The notes beneath the pieces were generated by a model. That model was not told the origin of the DNA. It did no database searches and saw only the letters and a program-made list of their open reading frames with translations. This document shows positions 1-10,901 of a DNA stretch of 64,000 nt, in pieces; within the stretch, counting starts at the first letter, position 1; every line of letters starts with the position of its first letter. A program made the translations under genes and the position numbers. Origin of the DNA: Betaproteobacteria bacterium. Lineage in GTDB: Bacteria > Pseudomonadota > Gammaproteobacteria > Burkholderiales > SG8-39. The stretch covers positions 1 to 64,000 of the forward strand of contig SHXF01000007.1 in NCBI GenBank assembly GCA_009693435.1, given 5' to 3'.

Positions 1-9
1 GTGCGGAGA

Positions 10-510
10 TTAGCGCGGTTTCTCCGCAAATACCCCGCGCTGATCAAGCACGTCGCGAATCGTACCCTCGCTTACCCAAGGGAACTGCTTGGATAGCCAA
101 GCAATGATCATCCCGTTACTTATTTTCGGTACCTCGTCCAACCTGGACTGAAAAAGAGCGTGAATAACCAAAATGTCATCATCTGTCAGCGCAGATTTTG
201 TACCAGGGCGGCGCGCAATAATTCCAGGACGGCCCTCAACCAGGTCAGCCAAGAATCTCCGAGCGAACAGACTGATCGGCGGCGCGTCGATCTTGCGCAG
301 TAAGCGCGCCAGTGTGAGCGGCTTACCCTCCTTTGCAAGGTCGATCGCGTATCGCCATTCGAATTCATCATAGGAAAGCACCTCGCCATTTTTCAAGAGA
401 CCTTCGAAAGCGAGTAGCTTGTGAGGACGCACAGGCAGAATCTGACTGCTGCGCGTCGCCGCAGTCTTGCCTGCGCGCACCGTGCCAAATTTGGACTTCG
501 CCCCAGTCAA
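10..510 (-). CDS. Hypothetical protein, translationally coupled to RadC-like gene
   Basis: Protein of 166 residues that I do not recognise. The N-terminal 25 residues are basic and Ser/Thr-rich; the remainder looks like a soluble, mostly helical protein, with charged segments and a C-terminal part (about residues 110-160) resembling a helix-turn-helix-like helical bundle, though this is only an impression. The start is a TTG whose bases overlap the TGA stop of the upstream RadC-like gene (TTGA), with a GAAGG-like ribosome site inside the RadC 3' end, so the two are probably co-translated. It belongs to the island operon that starts near 1188. No function is proposed. Confidence 0.6.
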   Translation of the reverse strand: MTGAKSKFGTVRAGKTAATRSSQILPVRPHKLLAFEGLLKNGEVLSYDEFEWRYAIDLAKEGKPLTLARLLRKIDAPPISLFARRFLADLVEGRPGIIARRPGTKSALTDDDILVIHALFQSRLDEVPKISNGMIIAWLSKQFPWVSEGTIRDVLDQRGVFAEKPR

Positions 511-980
511 AGCAGGCCCTTCTCCGAGAAGGACAGCGTACCGGCGCCGGCGACGATGAAATGATCCAGCACATGCACATCAACAAGGAGGAGCGCCTCC
601 CGTAATGTCTTCGTGATCATCTCATCGGCGAGGCTCTGCTGAGCAACTCCTGAAGGATGATTATGCGCAAAGATCACCGCCGCGGCATTGCAAGCGAGTG
701 CACCGCGCACCACTTCGCGCGGGTGAACGCTCGTTTGCGTCAGTGTCCCCTGAAACATTTCTTCAGTCCGGATGACGCGGTTTTGGCTGTCCAGGTACAG
801 GACCAGGAACACTTCACGCTCTTTGCGCATCAGCTTCAAGCGCAGATAATCGCGGACGGTGCCCGGACCGCTCATCGCAACGCCCGGCTCCCGCAGCTCT
901 GCCTCCAGCACCTTGAGCGCTCTGCGAATGACGGCGGCCGCCGCCTTGGATCGAACTCCGCTGGAATGAATCTCAGCCAT
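507..980 (-). CDS. RadC-family JAB/MPN-domain protein
   Basis: A 157-residue protein consisting almost entirely of the RadC/JAB domain. The metal-binding JAMM-type motif is visible as HNHPSG (about residues 106-111) followed by an Asp 11 residues later, with a conserved Glu upstream in the RTEEMFQGT segment. Short RadC proteins lacking the N-terminal helix-hairpin-helix half are common on genomic islands and plasmids; despite the name, a DNA-repair role is not established for them. The ATG at 980 follows a good AAAGGAGG ribosome site. The 5' end overlaps the preceding 71-residue gene and the 3' end overlaps the next gene by TTGA, indicating an operon. Confidence 0.88.
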   Translation of the reverse strand: MAEIHSSGVRSKAAAAVIRRALKVLEAELREPGVAMSGPGTVRDYLRLKLMRKEREVFLVLYLDSQNRVIRTEEMFQGTLTQTSVHPREVVRGALACNAAAVIFAHNHPSGVAQQSLADEMITKTLREALLLVDVHVLDHFIVAGAGTLSFSEKGLL

Positions 981-1188
981 GACGCGGACCTCCTTTGCGG
1001 GATGCCTTCGGCGGCGCGGTCATCACCATACGCATGAACTGCTGAAAATCACCGTCACGCGCTGACACCAATCCGGTGTAGATCGCTATCCCCGAAGAAC
1101 ACCATAGGCCCCAGTGCCATTCATTGATCTCCTGCAGTACTTCTTCTCTCCAAATGTCGGATTTCGACTTACAATTTTCCGCAGCCAT
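973..1188 (-). CDS. Small hypothetical island protein
   Basis: A 71-residue protein with no family I recognise. It is rich in Trp in the first 30 residues and ends in a basic Lys/Arg/Gly tail. The ATG is preceded by a clear AGGAG ribosome site and the gene overlaps the RadC-like start by 8 bases, so it is likely the first gene of the small island operon on the minus strand. The 110 bases between it and the integrase stop hold no gene that I can see. Confidence 0.55.
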   Translation of the reverse strand: MAAENCKSKSDIWREEVLQEINEWHWGLWCSSGIAIYTGLVSARDGDFQQFMRMVMTAPPKASRKGGPRHG

Positions 1189-1299
1189 GGTGCAATCTCC
1201 TGTTTAGGTTGCTTCGTGGTCAGGCCGGGCGCGGTGTTGATGCACTGCGTTCGGCCGCTTTTCCCGGCGACGATTGCGCGTCACCGAAAATCTCTCTGT

Positions 1300-2547
1300 T
1301 CAAGTCTCACCTGCCTGTGCAGACGTTTGCACGCCGAACGGCCGCGGCGCGAACGACGCGCCGGCGCGCCAGGCGTCGAGCTGGTCCGCCCACCATTGCA
1401 TCAGTTGCCGGCGCTCTGTCTCGTACTCAGCGCGGTTGTAAGCTGCGCGCACTGAGTCGCCTTCAGTGTGGGCGAGAGAGGCCTCGATAACGTCCTCGCG
1501 CCACTTCCCGCTTTCGTTGGCCTCGGTGCTGAAGAACGCCCTGCAGCCGTGGGGTACAACGTGCTTTTCCGGCAACAGCATGCGAAACGCCTTGCCGATC
1601 GTGCCATCGCTCATGTACGGCGCACCGCGGCCGTGATTGGGGAATAGCCATTCACTGTGCCCGGTGAGCAGGTGCAGGTCCGCCAGGGCCGCCAGCGCCT
1701 GCGTGGAGAGCGGCACAACGTGTTCCTTGCCCGCCTTCATGCGCGCGGCCGGGATCCGCCACAGCGCCGCCTGCAGGTCGAATTCGGCCCATGCTGCGGC
1801 CCGGATCTCGCCAGGGCGAACGGCCGTGAGCAAAAGCAGGGTTGCGGCAAGGCGCGTTTCCGGCATGCCCGGATAGTCCACCAGGCGACGCAGGAACATG
1901 CCGGCGTGCTTGCGGTCCAGCGCGGGCCGGTTCTGCCTTGTGGGCGGTCTGAGCACGTCCGCCGTCAGCGCTCGCGCGGGATTTTCTCCCGATCTCCGGC
2001 CGGTCGCGGTTGCGTAGTCGAGGATCTGCCGCGCCCACATGCGGCAGCGCCTGGTCAGCTCGAGCTTGCCCCGCGACTCGAGCGCGCGCAGCGCTCCGAG
2101 CAGGATCGGCGCATCGACCTCGCTTATCGGGATCGGCCCGAGCTTCGGCAACAGGTGCGCGTTCAACACCGTCCGGATATCGCGGATGTAATTCGGGGAG
2201 GCGTTCGCCTCTTTGACCGCAAACCACTCTTCAGCAACAACGCGGAACGTAGCGGCCCCGGAGGTGAGCCTGGCCAGCTTCGCCTTTCGGCGATCCACGG
2301 AAGGATCGCCGCCCTTATCGAGCGTGACGCGGGCTTCGCGCGCCAGCTCGCGCGCCTTGGAGAGTGAAACGCGCGGATATACCCCGAGAGATAGCAGCTT
2401 TTCCTGCCCGCGGATCGTGTACTTCATCCGGAGGTACTTGCTGCCGTTCGGATGAACGTTCACAAACAGTCCATCCTGGTCGTAAAGCTTGTACTGCCGC
2501 TCGGCCGGTTTCGCGGCCCTTACCTGTGCGTCATTGAGTTTCGGCAT
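1300..2547 (-). CDS. Tyrosine recombinase / P4-type integrase (DUF4102 N-terminus)
   Basis: A 415-residue site-specific recombinase. The N-terminus (MPKLNDAQVRAAKP) is typical of the arm-DNA-binding DUF4102 domain of P4-like integrases, followed by a SAM-like core-binding domain and a C-terminal catalytic domain. Catalytic residues visible: Arg in TAVRPGEIR, the HxxR box in HGCRAFF, the later His in LAHTEGD and the nucleophilic Tyr in RAAYNRAEY. The frame is open to a TTG at 2616, but family alignment supports the ATG at 2547. There is no obvious Shine-Dalgarno; the start abuts an 11-bp inverted repeat. Its position beside tRNA-Ser suggests that it integrates the island there. The gene appears intact. 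Confidence 0.93.
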   Translation of the reverse strand: MPKLNDAQVRAAKPAERQYKLYDQDGLFVNVHPNGSKYLRMKYTIRGQEKLLSLGVYPRVSLSKARELAREARVTLDKGGDPSVDRRKAKLARLTSGAATFRVVAEEWFAVKEANASPNYIRDIRTVLNAHLLPKLGPIPISEVDAPILLGALRALESRGKLELTRRCRMWARQILDYATATGRRSGENPARALTADVLRPPTRQNRPALDRKHAGMFLRRLVDYPGMPETRLAATLLLLTAVRPGEIRAAAWAEFDLQAALWRIPAARMKAGKEHVVPLSTQALAALADLHLLTGHSEWLFPNHGRGAPYMSDGTIGKAFRMLLPEKHVVPHGCRAFFSTEANESGKWREDVIEASLAHTEGDSVRAAYNRAEYETERRQLMQWWADQLDAWRAGASFAPRPFGVQTSAQAGET

Positions 2548-2548
2548 G

Positions 2549-2587
2549 GTGGGGTATATTTTGAGCGGGTATTTGCATATACCCCAC
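2549..2587 (-). promoter_or_regulatory. 11-bp inverted repeat at the integrase start
   Basis: GTGGGGTATAT at 2549-2559 and ATATACCCCAC at 2577-2587 form a perfect 11-bp inverted repeat with a 17-bp spacer; a third partial copy (GCGGGTAT) lies in the spacer. It sits one base upstream of the integrase ATG. Such iterons next to int genes often bind the integrase arm domain or an excisionase, or act as an autoregulatory operator. The repeat is seen directly; its role is inferred. Confidence 0.5.
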
Positions 2588-2701
2588 AATATAGCCCCGT
2601 TGATCTGGAATCGCAAGAAACGTTATGAAACGTCCCGGATTCATCCGCCCCTATGATAACCGCTATTTTTGGCGCTTTTTAACCGTCCTGAACCAGTAAT
2701 C

Positions 2702-2792
<91 letters not shown>

Positions 2793-2994
2793 CCTCGCTC
2801 CGGCGGAAGTCGACCGGAACGCGAAGCCGCGCAGGATAAACCAGATACCCGGACGGGGCAACCGCAGCCACAGCTGCAGGTCGACGCATTGACCGAAAGC
2901 GTCCGGAGACTTGGCATATCGTGCCTCAACTACCAATCACGCTGGCGCTACGCACCACCCCTTATTTACGACAGGCGGGGAGTTCCACTTTGCG

Positions 2995-4965
<1,971 letters not shown>

Positions 4966-5232
4966 TTCGCTAACCTCCTTTGTGTTCTGACGGATTTCAT
5001 TAGGCGCAAAAATGTATCCTGCCTGCGAACTGTCACGAGCACGATCGCAGGCAGACCAGCGCCAATCCGGTGCGACAAGCCGCTCGGACCCGGGCAATAC
5101 AATCATCTGCATTCCGGTTTGTCAAACCAGCCGATGAGTACGGCCGATGTCCAGCCGCGCAGTGTCCTGTGATACAAATCCAGGCGAGACAATCATTGTT
5201 TCTCAACCCTCCTCTCAAGGAAATGCCCACCC

Positions 5233-6918
5233 GTGGCTTCCACTGACAAACTCACAACACCCGTAGCCATCGCAGGCGGTGGTCCCGTGGGACTGCTGCT
5301 AGCGCTGTTCCTCGACCGGCACGGCGTGCCCAGCGTGGTGTTCAATGCGGAGGACACCTCGCGCTGGCATCCCAAGGGCAGCACCCACAATTCGCGCACC
5401 ATGGAGCACTACCGCCGCCTGGGCATCAGCGCCGCGGTGCGCCGCCTCGGCCTGCCCCATGACCACCCCACCGACGTGGCCTACTACACCCGCTACAACG
5501 CCTGGGAACTGGCGCGCATCGGCATGCCATCGGAGGCTGAAAAAATGGCCGCTGTCGCGGCCGGGCCGCGCACCGCCCAGGTATTCGAACCGATCCATCG
5601 CGCCAATCAGATGTACGTCGAGGAATTCCTGCTTCGCCACGCGCGTTCCCGGCCGAACATCACGCTGCGCTTTGGCTGGCGAGTCGATACCTTTACGGAA
5701 GATGCCGACGGTGTCCGCCTGGAGACCGAGCGGATCGCGGACGGCGCGCGAGAGCAGTGGCGCGGCACTTACCTGGTTGGCTGCGACGGCGGCCAGAGCC
5801 ACGTGCGCCGCACCCTCGGCATCCGCTACCAGGGATTCGACAAGCTGGATCAGGCGTTCCTCGGCGGCAAGATGGTGTCCACGTACATCCGCGCCCCCTC
5901 GCTGTATAGGGATTTTTTCGGCGCGCGCCGCGCCTGGCAATACTGGGTGGTCAATCCACACGCCCGCAACGCCATGGTTGCGCTGAACGGCAAGGACGAA
6001 TTCATGTACTGGACGAAGCTTGGCAACGCCGATGACGAGCCCGATGACGAGGTCATCAGGCGCAGCCTGCGCGAGGCCACGGGCGCCGATGTGCCCCTGG
6101 AGATCCTCGGACACCGAACCTGGTCGGCCGGCGTGGCGTTGTGGGCCGAGCGGTTTTCCAACGACAGCCGGATCTTTCTCGCAGGCGACGCCATCCACCT
6201 GTTCACCCCCACCGGCGGGTTCGGCATGAACACCGGCATCGATGGCGCAGCCAATCTCGCCTGGAAGCTCGCCGCCATGGTGCAGGGCTGGGGCGGCCCG
6301 CAGCTGCTTGCCAGCTTCGAACAGGAGCGCATGCCGATCGCCAAGCGCAACACCGTGGCCGCGCGCGAACTGGCAAAAAACGTCGGCGAAGTGAAAGTGC
6401 CGCCCGACATGGAAGAGGACACACCGCGCGGCGCGGCGGCGCGGCGCGTCGCCGGCGACTACCTGTCCACCTTCGGCGAGGAGTTCGCCTCCATAGGCGT
6501 GCAGCTGGGCGTGCGCTACGACGGATCGCCGCTGATCGTCCCGGACGGCACCCCTCCAGCGGACGACTTCGTCAACTACGCAGCGAGCGGCGTTCCCGGC
6601 GGGCGCGCTCCGCATGTGTGGCTGGGCGAAGGCCCGTCGAGAACCGCGCTGTTCGACCGCTTCGGCACCGGGTTCACGCTGTTGCGGCTGGGCAAAGTCG
6701 CCACAGACGCCGCCGCGCTCGTCGCCGCAGCAGGCCGACTTCGCATCCCCCTCGCGGTGGTGGACCTGCCCGATGTGGAGGCGCGCGACCTGTACGGCCG
6801 CGACCTCGCGCTCATCCGCCCGGACCAGCACATCTGCTGGCGCGGCGACGCCCTGCCCGCCGACTGCGCAGCGCTGCTCGCCACAGTCACAGGCAGCCCA
6901 ACCGCACGTTCGCACTGA
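5233..6918 (+). CDS. FAD-dependent aromatic-ring monooxygenase (MhpA/PheA-like)
   Basis: A 561-residue group A flavoprotein hydroxylase. The N-terminal Rossmann motif GGGPVGL (about residues 15-21), the central GCDGGQSHVRR (DG fingerprint) and the FAD-ribityl motif LAGDAIHLFTPTGGFG (about 317-331) are all present, with a thioredoxin-like C-terminal domain ending in the family pattern IRPDQHICWR. These enzymes use NAD(P)H and O2 to hydroxylate phenolic or related aromatic substrates; the substrate is not predictable. The start is GTG at 5233; the upstream ATG at 5223 is out of frame. The last codons and the stop lie inside the first unit of a repeat array (6908-7090), so the extreme C-terminus may be altered by repeat insertion. 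Confidence 0.88.
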   Translation: MASTDKLTTPVAIAGGGPVGLLLALFLDRHGVPSVVFNAEDTSRWHPKGSTHNSRTMEHYRRLGISAAVRRLGLPHDHPTDVAYYTRYNAWELARIGMPSEAEKMAAVAAGPRTAQVFEPIHRANQMYVEEFLLRHARSRPNITLRFGWRVDTFTEDADGVRLETERIADGAREQWRGTYLVGCDGGQSHVRRTLGIRYQGFDKLDQAFLGGKMVSTYIRAPSLYRDFFGARRAWQYWVVNPHARNAMVALNGKDEFMYWTKLGNADDEPDDEVIRRSLREATGADVPLEILGHRTWSAGVALWAERFSNDSRIFLAGDAIHLFTPTGGFGMNTGIDGAANLAWKLAAMVQGWGGPQLLASFEQERMPIAKRNTVAARELAKNVGEVKVPPDMEEDTPRGAAARRVAGDYLSTFGEEFASIGVQLGVRYDGSPLIVPDGTPPADDFVNYAASGVPGGRAPHVWLGEGPSRTALFDRFGTGFTLLRLGKVATDAAALVAAAGRLRIPLAVVDLPDVEARDLYGRDLALIRPDQHICWRGDALPADCAALLATVTGSPTARSH

Positions 6919-7090
6919 GCCTGTCGAAGGGCGCCCACCCCTCCACGTTCGCCCTGAGCCTGTCTAAGGGCGCCCATCCCTCCACGTTCGCCCTGAGCCC
7001 GTCGAAGGGCGCCACCCCTCCGTTCGCCCTGAGCCCGTCGAAGGGCGCCAACCCCTCCGTTCGCCCTGAGCCTGTCGAAGGGCGCCCCAC
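6908..7090. repeat. Five-unit array of GTTCG-CTGAGCC-GTCGAAGG repeats
   Basis: Five imperfect direct units of 36-39 bp start at 6908, 6947, 6986, 7022 and 7059. Each carries the core GTTCGcCCTGAGCCtGTCG followed by AAGGGCGCC and a CCCTCC spacer. The core also occurs once at 11752 and in a four-unit array plus an inverted copy at 39447-39623, so it is a dispersed repeat family. The first unit encodes the stop codon of the monooxygenase gene. Each core is a short imperfect palindrome (TTCG...CGAA), a property of REP-type elements. Confidence 0.85.
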
Positions 7091-7162
7091 CTGGCCCGAA
7101 CGCTGTCATGAAAATCGAAAACCTCGATAAAATGCCCGACCGTCTTCTCGCAGGCCAAACCT

Positions 7163-7690
7163 ATGACACCTCCCAAGCGCTCCACCGCCCTGCGCCCCAT
7201 CCCCCGCTGGATTTTTGCCAGCCGCTGGCTGCAGGCGCCGCTCTACCTGGGCCTCATCGTCGCGCAGGCCATCTACGTGCTGCAGTTCTGGCGCGAGCTG
7301 GTGCACCTGGTCGAGCAGGTCGGAGTGAAGAACATCGCCGAGACGGAGATCATGCTGATCGTGCTGGGTCTCATAGACGTGGTGATGATCTCCAACCTGC
7401 TGGTGATGGTGATCGTCGGCGGCTGGGAGACATTCGTTTCGCGCCTCGACCTCGATGAACATCCGGATCAGCCCGAATGGCTGTCGCACGTCAATGCCGG
7501 CGTGCTGAAAGTCAAACTCGCGACGGCCATCATCGGCATCAGCTCCATCCACCTGCTGAAGACCTTCATCAACGCCTCTGCCTACGACGAAAAGACGCTG
7601 ATGTGGCAGACGGTGATACACATGGCCTTCGTGGTGTCGGCGATCGCGATTGCCTTCACCGAGCGCCTGGCTCAGTCAAACCCCCATTGA
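7163..7690 (+). CDS. UPF0114 (YqhA-like) inner-membrane protein
   Basis: A 175-residue integral membrane protein of the UPF0114/YqhA family (TIGR00645-like), function unknown. Hydrophobic segments are seen around residues 25-45 ([17 protein letters not shown]), 65-90 ([21 protein letters not shown]), 118-132 and 148-166. The signature FVSRLD after the second segment and the [16 protein letters not shown] segment are typical of the family. Length matches the family. The start at 7163 was chosen by family length; an in-frame upstream extension is not needed. It ends 32 bases before the fumarase start and may be co-transcribed with it. Confidence 0.85.
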   Translation: MTPPKRSTALRPIPRWIFASRWLQAPLYLGLIVAQAIYVLQFWRELVHLVEQVGVKNIAETEIMLIVLGLIDVVMISNLLVMVIVGGWETFVSRLDLDEHPDQPEWLSHVNAGVLKVKLATAIIGISSIHLLKTFINASAYDEKTLMWQTVIHMAFVVSAIAIAFTERLAQSNPH

Positions 7691-7722
7691 ACGACCGGGG
7701 CGAACCCGGGAGGAACCACGCC

Positions 7723-9258
7723 ATGACCACGATCAAACAGGAAGACCTCACGCAAAGCGTCGCCGACGCCCTGCAACACATCAGCTACTACCATCCCAGG
7801 GACTACATCCAGCATCTGGGCCGCGCCTACGAGCGCGAACAGTCCCCGGCGGCGAAGGACGCGATCGCGCAGATCCTCACCAATTCGCGGATGTGCGCCG
7901 AAGGAAAACGTCCCATCTGCCAGGATACGGGCATCGTCAACGTGTTCCTCAAGATCGGCATGGAGGTGCGCTGGAGCGGCTTTGGCGGCGCCATCGCCTC
8001 CATTGCCGACGCCGTTAACGAAGGCGTGCGCCGCGCATACCTCGATCCGGACAATACCCTGCGCGGCTCGATACTGTCCGACCCGCTGTTCACGCGCAAG
8101 AATACGAAGGACAACACCCCTGCCGTGATCCACATGGAGGTGGTCCCCGGCGACGGCGTCGATGTGACCGTCGCGGCCAAGGGCGGCGGCTCGGAGAACA
8201 AATCCAAATTCGTCATGTTGAATCCCTCCGACAGCGTGGTCGACTGGGTGCTGAAGACGGTCCCGCTCATGGGCGCCGGCTGGTGCCCCCCGGGCATGCT
8301 GGGCATAGGCGTCGGCGGCACCGCGGAGAAGGCCATGCTGCTGGCCAAGGAATCGCTGATGGAACCGCTGGACATGCACGAACTCCTCGCGCGCGGCCCG
8401 CAAAACAAATTGGAGGAACTGCGCATCGAGTTGTACACCAAGGTCAATGCACTCGGCATAGGCGCGCAGGGCCTGGGCGGACTGTCCACGGTACTCGACG
8501 TGAAGATCCGGGATTACCCGACGCACGCCGCCTCCAAACCGGTGGCGATGATCCCGAATTGCGCCGCCACCCGCCATGCGCACTTCGTGCTGGATGGCTC
8601 CGGCATCGCCGAACTCGAAGTGCCCTCGCTGGATGACTGGCCTAGCGTCACCTGGACCGCCTCTGCAAGCGCCAAACGCGTAAACCTCGACACGCTCACG
8701 CGCGAAGAAGTGGGCAGCTGGAAGCCGGGCGACATCCTGCTGCTGAGCGGTCGCATGCTCACCGGACGCGACGCCGCACACAAGCGCATCGATGACATGC
8801 TGAAGAAAGGCGAGAAGCTGCCGGTGGACTTCACCAACCGCGTGATCTACTACGTCGGCCCGGTGGACCCGGTCAAGGGCGAAGTGGTCGGCCCCGCGGG
8901 CCCGACCACCGCCACCCGCATGGACATGTTCACCGAGATGATGCTGGCGAAGACCGGCCTCATCGGCATGATAGGCAAGGCCGAGCGCGGGCCGGTGGCG
9001 ATCGAGGCGATACGCAAGCACAAGGCGGCTTACCTGATGGCCGTGGGCGGCGCCGCGTATCTGGTCGCCAAGGCGATACGCAAGCAGAAGACGCTCGCTT
9101 TCGAAGACCTGGGCATGGAGGCCATCTACGAATTCGAAGTCAAGGACATGCCAGTGACGGTGGCCGTCGATGCCGCCGGCGTCTCGGTGCACAACACCGG
9201 CCCCGCGGAATGGGAAAAGCGCATCCGGGAATTCAGGATACCAGTGGCGGTTGCGTAA
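7723..9258 (+). CDS. Class I fumarate hydratase (iron-sulfur)
   Basis: A 511-residue fumarase of the oxygen-sensitive [4Fe-4S] class (EC 4.2.1.2), interconverting fumarate and malate in the citric acid cycle. The three cluster cysteines are recognisable in PICQDTG (about residue 65), AGWCPPGMLG and IPNCAATRH. The C-terminal domain has the conserved TATRMDMFTE and KTGLIGMIGKAERG segments. The frame is open well upstream, but the ATG at 7723 is preceded by GGGAGGAA and begins at the usual place (TTIKQEDL). Length is typical for the single-chain FumA/FumB type. Two GC-rich hairpins follow the stop. Confidence 0.95.
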   Translation: MTTIKQEDLTQSVADALQHISYYHPRDYIQHLGRAYEREQSPAAKDAIAQILTNSRMCAEGKRPICQDTGIVNVFLKIGMEVRWSGFGGAIASIADAVNEGVRRAYLDPDNTLRGSILSDPLFTRKNTKDNTPAVIHMEVVPGDGVDVTVAAKGGGSENKSKFVMLNPSDSVVDWVLKTVPLMGAGWCPPGMLGIGVGGTAEKAMLLAKESLMEPLDMHELLARGPQNKLEELRIELYTKVNALGIGAQGLGGLSTVLDVKIRDYPTHAASKPVAMIPNCAATRHAHFVLDGSGIAELEVPSLDDWPSVTWTASASAKRVNLDTLTREEVGSWKPGDILLLSGRMLTGRDAAHKRIDDMLKKGEKLPVDFTNRVIYYVGPVDPVKGEVVGPAGPTTATRMDMFTEMMLAKTGLIGMIGKAERGPVAIEAIRKHKAAYLMAVGGAAYLVAKAIRKQKTLAFEDLGMEAIYEFEVKDMPVTVAVDAAGVSVHNTGPAEWEKRIREFRIPVAVA

Positions 9259-9277
9259 CTGGAGGGCGGAGCAGGGG

Positions 9278-9330
9278 CCCCGCTTGCGGGGATGCGACCC
9301 CGGAAGTTCGCCGGCCCGCAAAGCGGGCCT
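9278..9330 (+). terminator. Two consecutive GC-rich hairpins after fumarase
   Basis: CCCCGCTTGCGGGG at 9278-9291 is a perfect palindrome, and GGCCCGC-AAA-GCGGGCC at 9313-9329 is a second perfect stem-loop followed by TATT. They lie 20-70 bases after the fumarase stop. The missing long T-run makes intrinsic termination uncertain; they may instead stabilise the mRNA 3' end. Confidence 0.45.
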
Positions 9331-9401
9331 ATTAAGATGCCTCCAAGCGCAGGACCATTGCATCCTACTGCGAACGACCAACAAACCGAGGCGACGCACC
9401 C

Positions 9402-10373
9402 ATGAATCGAACCACCAAGCGCGCGCGCTGCATCGCCCTCGCGGCCGTGCTCCTCGCTGCTGCAAGCGCCTGTGCGCAGTACCCGACGCGCGCAGTGCGA
9501 CTGATTCTGCCTAACCCGCCGGGCGGCGCAACCGACACGCTGGGACGGGTGCTCGCGCCGCGCCTTGCGGAAGCGCTCGGTCAACCGGTGGTGGTGGAAA
9601 ACCGGCCGGGCTCCAACGGCAACATCGCCGGCGAACTCGTGGCGAAATCCGCGCCGGATGGATACAGCCTGCTGCTCGCCAACGACAGCCAGATCGTGGT
9701 GAACCCGCACCTTTATTCGAAAATGCCGTTCGATGTATTGAAGGACATCGTGCCGGTGGCCTCGGTGGCCTATGCGCCGGTGCTGCTGGGCGTGGTCGCC
9801 ACGCTGCCGGTCAAGGACTTCGCCGAGTTTCTCGCCTACGCGCGCCGCGCCAACCCATCGCTGGCGTATGCCTCTATCGGCAACGGCAGCCAGCACCATC
9901 TCGCCATGGAAATGCTGAAGGCCCGCGCCGGCATCAACCTGGTCCACATTCCCTACAAGGGCGGTGGACCGGCGGCGCTCGCCATGCTCTCGGGCGACGT
10001 ATCCGCCATGTTCGGCGGCACCTCCATCCTGGTTCACGTCAAGACCGGCAAGGTGAAAATCATCGCGACCTCCGGCAAGACGCGCCATCTCGGTTTTCCC
10101 GACCTCCCCACGATAGGCGAGTACTACCCCGGATACGAAAGTGGCACCTGGCTCGCCGTGTACGCGACGGCCGGAACGCCTGCGCCGGTGATAGCCCGGC
10201 TGCGCGGCGAAATCAACAAGCTGCTCGCCGACCCTGAATTCAAAACACGCCTCGCCAGCGTGGGCGGCATGGAGGCGTTCCAGACGACCCCCGAGGCGTT
10301 CGACGACATCGTCCGCGCCGACCACGCCAAGTACGGCCAGGTGGTAAAAAGCATAGGCGCAACCATCGACTGA
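9402..10373 (+). CDS. Bug-family (TctC-type) periplasmic solute-binding protein
   Basis: A 323-residue secreted protein with a signal peptide of about 25 residues (cleavage near ACAQ-YPTR). The family pattern is clear: YPTRAVRLILPNPPGG, then VVVENRPGSNGNIAGE and SAPDGYSLLL, then IPYKGGGPA. Bug proteins bind small carboxylates or related solutes in the periplasm, normally feeding TctA/TctB transporters or sensor systems. No transporter subunits are nearby. It stands between fumarase and a small unknown gene. The ligand cannot be predicted. Confidence 0.93.
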   Translation: MNRTTKRARCIALAAVLLAAASACAQYPTRAVRLILPNPPGGATDTLGRVLAPRLAEALGQPVVVENRPGSNGNIAGELVAKSAPDGYSLLLANDSQIVVNPHLYSKMPFDVLKDIVPVASVAYAPVLLGVVATLPVKDFAEFLAYARRANPSLAYASIGNGSQHHLAMEMLKARAGINLVHIPYKGGGPAALAMLSGDVSAMFGGTSILVHVKTGKVKIIATSGKTRHLGFPDLPTIGEYYPGYESGTWLAVYATAGTPAPVIARLRGEINKLLADPEFKTRLASVGGMEAFQTTPEAFDDIVRADHAKYGQVVKSIGATID

Positions 10374-10439
10374 ACCCAAGACACGGCCGCAACTCAATGC
10401 GCCGGTGTCGCCCGCGAGCCTTCAACGACAGGAATTCCC

Positions 10440-10676
10440 ATGCCCGATCCCGCAGCCAAACCCGACGACACCCTGACCATCATCGGCCGGGAGATTGCCG
10501 CCACCCAGGGCGCGCTGCTCGCGCTCGCCTCGCTCTTCGCCCGCCACGGTGACCCCACGGCCGTGGTGCAGCACCTGGTGGCGATCAAGGTCAACGCCGA
10601 GAAGGAAGCCAACAGCGCCGCCTTCGTGCGCCTCATCGACCAGATGATAGAGGTGGTGCGGCCGCCGCTGCACTGA
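10440..10676 (+). CDS. Small hypothetical protein
   Basis: A 78-residue, predicted soluble and helical protein of unknown family. The sequence alternates hydrophobic and charged residues (ATQGALLALASLF; HLVAIKVNAEKE) consistent with two amphipathic helices. The ATG follows a GACAGGAATTCCC ribosome-site region. It lies 66 bases after a Bug gene and 225 bases before a deacetylase-fold gene. The following intergenic 225 bases are relatively AT-rich (around 10690-10780) and could hold the promoter of the next gene, but no clear consensus is visible. Confidence 0.5.
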   Translation: MPDPAAKPDDTLTIIGREIAATQGALLALASLFARHGDPTAVVQHLVAIKVNAEKEANSAAFVRLIDQMIEVVRPPLH

Positions 10677-10901
10677 AGCGCCGCACCGCCGCCCTATTTA
10701 TATCGAAAATAATCGAAAAGTGCCCGTAGATATCCGTAGAATAGGCATGAGTACAAATTAATTTAATGAATTTTTGCAGGGGCAAGGCGCTGGCGCCGGT
10801 CGCATCGGCAAGCCATGATCGCGGCACGGGTGACGCCACACCACGGCGCATCACCTGAGCGCGCAAGAACAATCAATCACAATCAATCGAGGAGACAACA
10901 C

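Noticed and set aside
5299..6915. Open reading frame of 538 codons opposite the FAD monooxygenase
   Set aside because: Shadow frame of a clear flavoprotein gene; sequence is low-information and without a family.
6908..7090. CRISPR array
   Set aside because: Units are adjacent and imperfect without unique spacers of constant length; no cas genes are present.
7672..9465. Open reading frame of 597 codons opposite fumarase
   Set aside because: Antisense shadow: His/Gln-rich composition and complete overlap with a conserved gene.
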